Positions 5,175-8,789 of a DNA stretch of 8,789 nt are shown here, piece after piece. The stretch covers positions 1 through 8,789 of the forward strand of contig JAGQOI010000073.1 of assembly GCA_020427625.1 (NCBI GenBank), in the 5' to 3' direction. This stretch comes from Phycisphaerales bacterium (lineage in GTDB: Bacteria; Planctomycetota; Phycisphaerae; Phycisphaerales; SM1A02). The translations under genes were made by a program, and so were the position numbers. The notes under the pieces are model-generated. The model had not been told where the DNA came from. It ran no database searches and saw only the letters and a list, made by a program, of their open reading frames with translations. The stretch's first letter is position 1. Each line of letters begins with the position of its first letter.

Positions 5175-6029
5175 ATGGCCATTCGCATCTACAAGCCGAC
5201 GACCAACGGGCGCCGCAACGCCTCGGTCAACCTGCACGTCGAGGTGACCAAGTCGACGCCGGAGAAGTCGCTCCTCCGTCCGCTGAACCGCAAGGGCGGC
5301 CGCAACCACCAGGGCATCGTCACGGTGCACGGTCGTGGCGGCGGTCACAAGCGTCGGTATCGCGTCATCGACTTCGCCCGGCGCAAGGACGACGTCGCCG
5401 CGACGGTGATCGGGATCGAGTACGACCCGAACCGCACGTGTCACATCGCCCTCATCGAGTACGCCGACGGCGTGCGCCGGTACATGCTCTGCCCGAAGGG
5501 CATGACCGACGGCATGACGGTGCAGAGCTCGGCGGACGCGGTGGACCCGGTGGTCGGCAACTGCATGCCGCTCAAGCACATTCCGACCGGCCTCGACGTG
5601 CACAACATCGAGATGGAGCCGGGCAAGGGCGGCAAGCTGTGTCGCTCGGCGGGATCGTCGGCCCGACTGACGAACAAGGAAGGTCGCTGGGCGACGCTCG
5701 TGCTTCCGTCGGGCGAGATCCGGCAGGTGTCGCTCGAGTGCCGCGCGACCGTCGGTGAGATCGGCAACAGCGATCATCAGCTCGTGAAGATCGGCAAGGC
5801 CGGTCGGAACCGCTGGCGTGGTCGCAAGCCGAAGGTTCGCGGCGTCGCGATGGACCATGCGACGCATCCGCTCGGCGGCGGCGAGGGTCGTTCGAAGGGC
5901 GGGCGGGAGCCGGCGAGCGCGTCGGGCACGAAGTCGAAGGGCGGGCGCACGCGTGCCCGCGGCAAGTGGACGGATTCGCGGATCATCCGCCGCCGCAAGA
6001 GCAAGCGGTACGGTCAGCTCCGTCTCTGA
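5175..6029 (+). CDS. rplB: 50S ribosomal protein L2
   Basis: L2 (uL2), 284 residues (273 in E. coli), one of the largest and most conserved 50S proteins, needed for subunit association and peptidyl transferase activity. Recognised blocks are MAIRIYKPTTNGRR (1-14), GGRNHQGIVTVHGRGGGHKR (41-60), the Sm-like and SH3-like core, and a C-terminal extension from RWRGRKPKVRG (213-223) to GKWTDSRIIRRRK (263-275). The normally near-invariant MNPVDHPHGGGEGR reads MDHATHPLGGGEGR here (226-239). His231, equivalent to functionally important His229 of E. coli, is kept, while Asn-Pro and the second His are replaced. ATG 5175 is chosen over an in-frame GTG at 5142 because L2 proteins start at this point and GAGGAAAG (5156-5163) lies between them. 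Confidence 0.98.
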   Translation: MAIRIYKPTTNGRRNASVNLHVEVTKSTPEKSLLRPLNRKGGRNHQGIVTVHGRGGGHKRRYRVIDFARRKDDVAATVIGIEYDPNRTCHIALIEYADGVRRYMLCPKGMTDGMTVQSSADAVDPVVGNCMPLKHIPTGLDVHNIEMEPGKGGKLCRSAGSSARLTNKEGRWATLVLPSGEIRQVSLECRATVGEIGNSDHQLVKIGKAGRNRWRGRKPKVRGVAMDHATHPLGGGEGRSKGGREPASASGTKSKGGRTRARGKWTDSRIIRRRKSKRYGQLRL

Positions 6030-6057
6030 CGGTCGGGCTGACGGTGTCGAGAGGTTC

Positions 6058-6072
6058 CGGTCCGGTGGACCG
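6058..6072 (+). promoter_or_regulatory. CGGTCC/GGACCG hairpin before rpsS, copy 1 of a repeated leader element
   Basis: CGGTCC (6058-6063), loop GGT, GGACCG (6067-6072) form a perfect 6-bp stem, followed by ATTTGACTGACTGAGAG. The same stem with a different loop and the same TTGACTGA tract occurs before rplN (8711-8738). A weak GAGAG (6085-6089) is the only ribosome-binding site candidate before the rpsS ATG, so this element may help set initiation there. Confidence 0.55.
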
Positions 6073-6095
6073 ATTTGACTGACTGAGAGTATGTG

Positions 6096-6380
6096 ATGTC
6101 CAGATCGCTGAAAAAAGGTCCGTATGTCGACGAGAAGCTGTTCGTGAAGGTGCAGCGCATGCTGGAATCGGGGCGTCGCGCGCCGATCCGGACGTGGGCT
6201 CGGGCCTGCACGATCGTGCCGGAATTCGTCGGGCACACGTTCCAGGTGCACAACGGCCGCCAGTTCATCGACGTGTTCTGCACGGAGGACATGGTGGGTC
6301 ACAAGCTGGGCGAGTTCGCCCTGACGCGGTTCTTCCGCGGGCATACGAACAAGAAGGAAGGCCTCAAGGGCGGTCGTTGA
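6096..6380 (+). CDS. rpsS: 30S ribosomal protein S19
   Basis: S19 (uS19), 94 residues (92 in E. coli). It binds the 16S rRNA head with S13, near the A-site finger bridge. MSRSLKKGPYVDEKL (1-15), IRTWARACTIVPEFVGHTF (31-49), VHNGRQF (51-57) and MVGHKLGEFALTR (66-78) are the family blocks, with Gly-His-Lys-Leu-Gly-Glu-Phe fully conserved. ATG 6096 is preferred; a GTG directly before it in frame (6093) is possible but would add only one residue. The ribosome-binding site GAGAG, 6 bases upstream, is weak compared with those of neighbouring genes. Confidence 0.98.
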   Translation: MSRSLKKGPYVDEKLFVKVQRMLESGRRAPIRTWARACTIVPEFVGHTFQVHNGRQFIDVFCTEDMVGHKLGEFALTRFFRGHTNKKEGLKGGR

Positions 6381-6405
6381 CCGTCGGGGCTGATGGTGAG
6401 CTGAC

Positions 6406-6735
6406 ATGGCATACCAAGCGACACATCGATTCGCCCGCATCGCGCCCCGGAAGGCGCGTCTGGTCGCGGACCTCATCCGCGGCCGTCGCATCGACGACGC
6501 GATCACCGAGCTCGAATTCTCCAAGAAGCGGGCCGCGTGGTACTTCAAGGCGGTGCTGAAGAGCGCCATCGCCAACGCGGAGGAGGGGGAGGCGGATCTG
6601 CATCGTCTCGTCATCTCCGAGTCGCGGGTCGACGAGGGCCCGACGATCAAGCGGTGGCAGCCGAAGGATCGCGGCCGCGCGCATCCGATCAACAAGCGCA
6701 CGAGTCACTTGTACATCAGTCTCGAGGCCCGCTGA
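6406..6735 (+). CDS. rplV: 50S ribosomal protein L22
   Basis: L22 (uL22), 109 residues (110 in E. coli). It binds all six 23S rRNA domains, and its beta-hairpin lines the exit tunnel opposite L4, where macrolide-resistance and arrest-peptide mutations fall. The N-terminal ARIAPRKARLVADLIRG (10-26) and the hairpin from GPTIKRWQPKDRGRAHPI (78-95) to KRTSHLYISL (97-106) are characteristic. A Trp in the hairpin (KRWQP) replaces the Ile-Met of E. coli KRIMP. GGTGA (6395-6399) lies 6 bases before the ATG and the gap from rpsS is only 25 nt, so the two are likely cotranslated. Confidence 0.98.
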   Translation: MAYQATHRFARIAPRKARLVADLIRGRRIDDAITELEFSKKRAAWYFKAVLKSAIANAEEGEADLHRLVISESRVDEGPTIKRWQPKDRGRAHPINKRTSHLYISLEAR

Positions 6736-6760
6736 ACACGCCGCGAGACCCTGCCTTGAG

Positions 6761-6779
6761 CCCGGACGCCTGATCCGGG
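6761..6779 (+). promoter_or_regulatory. 6-bp hairpin in the rplV-rpsC gap
   Basis: CCCGGA (6761-6766) and TCCGGG (6774-6779) flank the loop CGCCTGA. It ends 11 bases before the rpsC ribosome-binding site AGGA (6790-6793). No T tract follows. Its role is unknown. Confidence 0.4.
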
Positions 6780-6799
6780 GAACGGACCCAGGACCACCT

Positions 6800-7501
6800 A
6801 TGGGACAGAAGACACATCCATTCGGCTTCCGCGTCGGCATCACCGAGACGCATCGCTCGCGCTGGTTCGCGCCCAAGGCGCTGTTCGCCGAGCTGCTCGT
6901 CGAGGACTTCCGGATCCGGAAGTACGTCGACAAGCGTCTGAACCGCACGCCGCCCTTCGCGGCCGTGTCGGACATCCTCATCGAGCGGACGCGCGAGGAG
7001 CTCACGATCATCCTGAAGACGGGTCGTCCGGGCCTCGTCATCGGTCCGAAGGGCCAGGAGATCGACAAGCTTCGCGACGACCTCCAGGTGATCACCGGCC
7101 GCAAGGTGAAGATCAACATCGTCGAGGTGAAGAACCCCGACACGGACGCGACGCTGCTCGGCGAGATGATCGCGGAGCAGCTCAAGAAGCGGGCCAACTT
7201 CCGGCGCGTCCTCAAGCAGCGCTGCGAGTCGGCGATGCAGAACGGCGCGAAGGGCGTGCGCATCCTGCTGTCGGGTCGACTCGGCGGCGCCGAGATGTCC
7301 CGCAAGCTCGACACCCGCCTCGGGTCGATCCCGCTGTCGACCCTCCAGGCGAACGTCGACTACGCCTGCATCGCCAGCCACACCACCTACGGCACGATCG
7401 GCGTGAAGGTGTGGGTCTACAAGGGGATGTACACCGATCAGGAGGACGAGACCTCGACGCGGGCCGCCGGCGGGCGGGCGCGGGCGCGAGGCCGTCGCTG
7501 A
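6800..7501 (+). CDS. rpsC: 30S ribosomal protein S3
   Basis: S3 (uS3), 233 residues, equal in length to E. coli S3. It sits at the mRNA entry tunnel and contributes to mRNA unwinding with S4 and S5. MGQKTHPFGFRVGI (1-14) is the family N-terminus. A type II KH domain spans about residues 38-107, with its GxxG loop Gly-Pro-Lys-Gly at 82-85. The C-terminal domain contains SGRLGGAEMSRK (158-169), LSTLQANVDYA (179-189) and TYGTIGVKVWVYKG (196-209). The tail (221-233) is Arg/Gly-rich and lineage-variable. AGGA (6790-6793) is 6 bases before the ATG. Confidence 0.98.
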   Translation: MGQKTHPFGFRVGITETHRSRWFAPKALFAELLVEDFRIRKYVDKRLNRTPPFAAVSDILIERTREELTIILKTGRPGLVIGPKGQEIDKLRDDLQVITGRKVKINIVEVKNPDTDATLLGEMIAEQLKKRANFRRVLKQRCESAMQNGAKGVRILLSGRLGGAEMSRKLDTRLGSIPLSTLQANVDYACIASHTTYGTIGVKVWVYKGMYTDQEDETSTRAAGGRARARGRR

Positions 7502-7502
7502 T

Positions 7503-7529
7503 CATCCGCGCGGCATCCGATCGCGGATG
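7503..7529 (+). promoter_or_regulatory. Perfect 8-bp hairpin after rpsC
   Basis: CATCCGCG (7503-7510) and CGCGGATG (7522-7529) flank an 11-base loop, starting two bases after the rpsC stop codon. There is no T tract. It is the first of two inverted repeats in the 101-nt rpsC-rplP gap. Confidence 0.5.
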
Positions 7530-7553
7530 TCGCAACTGACGCACGACACTTCT

Positions 7554-7575
7554 CCGGAATCGACGTCGATTCCGG
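7554..7575 (+). promoter_or_regulatory. Perfect 22-bp palindrome before rplP
   Basis: CCGGAATCGAC (7554-7564) is followed at once by its exact reverse complement (7565-7575). As RNA it would fold as a 9-bp stem with an ACGT tetraloop; as DNA it could be a dimeric operator. It ends 14 bases before the rplP Shine-Dalgarno AGGAG (7590-7594). No T tract follows, so it is not a terminator. Confidence 0.6.
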
Positions 7576-7602
7576 TACTGGATCGAGACAGGAGTTCATC
7601 CG

Positions 7603-8022
7603 ATGCCCCGGATGCCGAAGAGAATCAAGTTCCGCAAGCAGATGCGTGGCGTGCTCAAGGGCAACGCGACGCGCGGGAACTTCGTCGCGTACGGCGACTA
7701 CGGACTGCAGTCGCTCGAGATGCACTGGCTCTCCGCGCGTCAGATCGAGGCCGGGCGAATCGCCGCCCAGCACTTCCTTCGTCGCCAGGGCAAGGTGTAC
7801 ATCCGGGTGTTCCCGGACAAGCCGATCTCCAAGAAGCCGCTCGAGACCCGCATGGGCAAGGGCAAGGCGGACACGGAGTACTGGGCCGCGCGCGTGAAGC
7901 CCGGCACGATGCTCTTCGAGATCGCCGGCGTGCCCGAGAACGTCGCCAAGCAGGCGATGGCCCGCGTCGCCCACAAGATGCCCGTTCGCTGCCGCTTCGT
8001 CGGTCGGCGCCTGACGGTCTGA
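7603..8022 (+). CDS. rplP: 50S ribosomal protein L16
   Basis: L16 (uL16), 139 residues (136 in E. coli), a late-assembly protein that organises the A-site region of the large subunit. PKRIKFRKQMRG (5-16), LSARQIEAGRIAA (43-55), RRQGKVYIRVFPDKPISKKP (60-79) and TRMGKGKADTEYW (82-94) match the two family signatures, with Tyr in place of the usual Trp in GKVYIRVFP. Arg83 aligns with E. coli Arg81, the residue hydroxylated by YcfD/RoxA where that enzyme exists. ATG 7603 is chosen because AGGAG (7590-7594) is 8 bases upstream; the next Met (7612) would be 17 bases away. Confidence 0.98.
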   Translation: MPRMPKRIKFRKQMRGVLKGNATRGNFVAYGDYGLQSLEMHWLSARQIEAGRIAAQHFLRRQGKVYIRVFPDKPISKKPLETRMGKGKADTEYWAARVKPGTMLFEIAGVPENVAKQAMARVAHKMPVRCRFVGRRLTV

Positions 8023-8059
8023 CGAAACGATCACCCCCTGCTGGATTCGGAACGGTCAC

Positions 8060-8263
8060 ATGAAAGCCAAGGAAGTTCACAATCTGAACAACGAAGAACT
8101 CGCCCTCGAGGTGACGCGCCTCCACCGGCGCATGTTCGAGCTCCGCACCCAGGCGGTGACGGAGAAGATCGAGGACACGTCGCAGTTCCCCAAGCTCCGC
8201 AAGGACATCGCGCGCCTGAACACGGAGCTGCGGGCCCGCGAGCAGGCGGCGACGAAGGCGTGA
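8060..8263 (+). CDS. rpmC: 50S ribosomal protein L29
   Basis: L29 (uL29), 67 residues (63 in E. coli). It is a small helical-hairpin protein at the exit of the nascent-chain tunnel, next to L23. MKAKEVHNLNNEELALEV (1-18), LHRRMFELRTQ (21-31) and PKLRKDIARLNTELRARE (44-61) form the two expected helices, with the conserved L-R-K-x-I-A-R core. It lies 37 nt after rplP with only a weak ribosome-binding site (GGAA, 8049-8052), so coupled translation with rplP is possible. Confidence 0.95.
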   Translation: MKAKEVHNLNNEELALEVTRLHRRMFELRTQAVTEKIEDTSQFPKLRKDIARLNTELRAREQAATKA

Positions 8264-8267
8264 GTTC

Positions 8268-8297
8268 GGTTCAGGAACAGGTTCTGGGTCAGGGTCA
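8268..8297 (+). repeat. Five degenerate GGNTCA-type hexamers between rpmC and rpsQ
   Basis: The units are GGTTCA, GGAACA, GGTTCT, GGGTCA and GGGTCA, partly continued by GGTCAA. They start 5 bases after the rpmC stop and end before the rpsQ ribosome-binding site AGG (8308-8310). The first three units contain GTTC/GAAC pairs that could form small alternative hairpins. The frame of rpsQ is open through the array but holds no start codon there, so it is taken as non-coding. Confidence 0.6.
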
Positions 8298-8318
8298 GGT
8301 CAAAGGCAGGTTGCACCA

Positions 8319-8600
8319 GTGAGTCACGACAAGTCCATCACCGTGTCCGAGTCCGCCGCCCGTCGCATCGGGGTCGTCGAGTCCGACGCCCGCGACAAGA
8401 CGCGGACGGTGTCGATCAACTACTCGGTCAAGCACCCGAAGTACGGCAAGTACATCCGGCGCCGGACGCGCCTGCACGTGCACGACGAGGGGAACGCCTC
8501 GAAGGTGGGGGATCGCGTCGAGATCGCCGAGTGCCGCCCGGTCTCCAAGACGAAGTCCTGGGTGCTCCTGCGGGTGATCGACGTCGCGCGACAGGACTGA
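8319..8600 (+). CDS. rpsQ: 30S ribosomal protein S17
   Basis: S17 (uS17), 93 residues (84 in E. coli), an OB-fold primary binder of 16S rRNA needed early in 30S assembly. GVVESDARDKTRTVSI (18-33), HPKYGKYIRRRTRLHVHDE (39-57) and the signature GDRVEIAECRPVSKTKSW (64-81) are diagnostic. The start is a GTG at 8319, the only start codon in this frame between the rpmC stop and the conserved region; AGG (8308-8310) precedes it by 8 bases. It is the only gene of this cluster not starting with ATG. About ten extra N-terminal residues precede the usual start of the fold. Confidence 0.96.
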   Translation: MSHDKSITVSESAARRIGVVESDARDKTRTVSINYSVKHPKYGKYIRRRTRLHVHDEGNASKVGDRVEIAECRPVSKTKSWVLLRVIDVARQD

Positions 8601-8738
8601 CGGGAGGTCGCCCCCGCGAGGCGGCCGGACGGATTCGTCGCCGCGAGGCGGCGCGATGATGAGTATGGACGGGGTCCCGGTTCGCCGGGCTCCGGGAATG
8701 ACGCCACGAACGGTCCGACGGACCGAGGATTGACTGAG
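8601..8738 (+). promoter_or_regulatory. Structured rpsQ-rplN gap containing copy 2 of the CGGTCC/GGACCG element
   Basis: Four potential hairpins lie in 138 nt: CCGC/GCGG (8614-8624) and CGCCGC/GCGGCG (8639-8653), both with GAG loops and sharing the 12-base direct repeat CCGCGAGGCGGC (8614-8625 and 8641-8652); CCCGG-TTCG-CCGGG (8676-8689), a TTCG tetraloop; and CGGTCC-GAC-GGACCG (8711-8725). The last has the same stem as the hairpin before rpsS and is followed by AGGATTGACTGAG, with AGGA (8726-8729) as the rplN ribosome-binding site 9 bases before the ATG. No T tract or promoter is seen. Confidence 0.55.
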
Positions 8739-8789
8739 ATGATTCAACGCGAATCAAGGCTGGACGTGGCCGACAACAGCGGCGCCAAG
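8739..8789 (+). CDS. rplN: 50S ribosomal protein L14, 5' end only
   Basis: The first 17 codons of L14 (uL14) reach the window edge in frame. MIQRESRLDVADNSGAK matches the family start (E. coli MIQEQTMLNVADNSGAR), including the conserved VADNSGAK/R turn. The full protein is usually about 122 residues; it binds 23S rRNA with L19 and forms bridges to the 30S subunit. AGGA (8726-8729) lies 9 bases before the ATG. Its place after rpsQ is the usual junction of the S10 and spc gene blocks. Confidence 0.93.
   Translation, partial: MIQRESRLDVADNSGAK

Noticed and set aside
6110..6115. Run of six A in rpsS as a frameshift site
   Set aside because: The phase (CTG AAA AAA GGT) does not give an X XXY YYZ slippery heptamer in the reading frame, and the run simply encodes the conserved Lys-Lys of S19.
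5130..6701. Minus-strand open frame of 523 codons opposite rplB, rpsS and rplV
   Set aside because: It is a shadow of three certain ribosomal genes with an Arg/His/Ala-rich, featureless translation. The frame opposite rpsJ and rplC (3008-3955) is rejected for the same reason.
1..8789. Search for a novel accessory system such as a defence island, mobile element, CRISPR or retron
   Set aside because: All genes from 2865 on are core ribosomal proteins, and the two left-hand genes show no transposase, integrase, nuclease or reverse-transcriptase motifs. No CRISPR-like spaced repeats or tRNA-flanked sites were seen.

Overview
The window is a high-GC bacterial chromosome segment. Its right two thirds hold the S10 ribosomal-protein cluster in the classical order rpsJ-rplC-rplD-rplW-rplB-rpsS-rplV-rpsC-rplP-rpmC-rpsQ-rplN, with rplN cut by the window end. 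The high GC, the unusual loops in L3 and L2, the wide structured gaps between genes, and two left-hand genes that resemble (from memory only) uncharacterised planctomycete proteins suggest a member of the Planctomycetota, perhaps class Phycisphaerae. This placement is an inference; a protein search with S3, L2 or L3 would settle it.

Left region (1-2569): a plus-strand gene of unknown function, possibly cut at its 5' end by the window edge, runs tail to tail into a minus-strand gene for a predicted exported protein of unknown function. Their 3' ends overlap by 8 bases. The exported protein has an odd N-terminus: seven tandem tetrapeptides precede the signal-peptide core, which itself contains a pure GCC alanine run.

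Control region (2570-2864): a near-consensus sigma70-type promoter (TTGACA, 16-base spacer, TATGAT) faces the ribosomal genes. It is followed by a leader of about 148 nt that can form three successive hairpins before rpsJ. The ribosomal cluster is therefore read from its own promoter, and rpsL, fusA and tuf are not immediately upstream.

Ribosomal cluster (2865-8789): all genes are on the plus strand and are intact full-length family members up to rplN. They supply 30S proteins (S10, S19, S3, S17) and 50S proteins (L3, L4, L23, L2, L22, L16, L29, L14). Only rplD and rplW overlap. The other gaps are often long for such an operon (131 nt after rpsJ, 189 nt before rplD, 101 nt before rplP, 138 nt before rplN), and most contain a perfect or nearly perfect inverted repeat. 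The strongest is an intrinsic-terminator-like hairpin with a T tract between rpsJ and rplC. The same hairpin stem plus a TTGACTGA tract recurs before rpsS and before rplN.

No mobile element, CRISPR array, tRNA, rRNA or defence system is visible. The part most worth a second look is the set of structured RNA elements between the ribosomal genes, plus lineage-specific changes in the parts of L3 and L2 that approach the peptidyl transferase centre.
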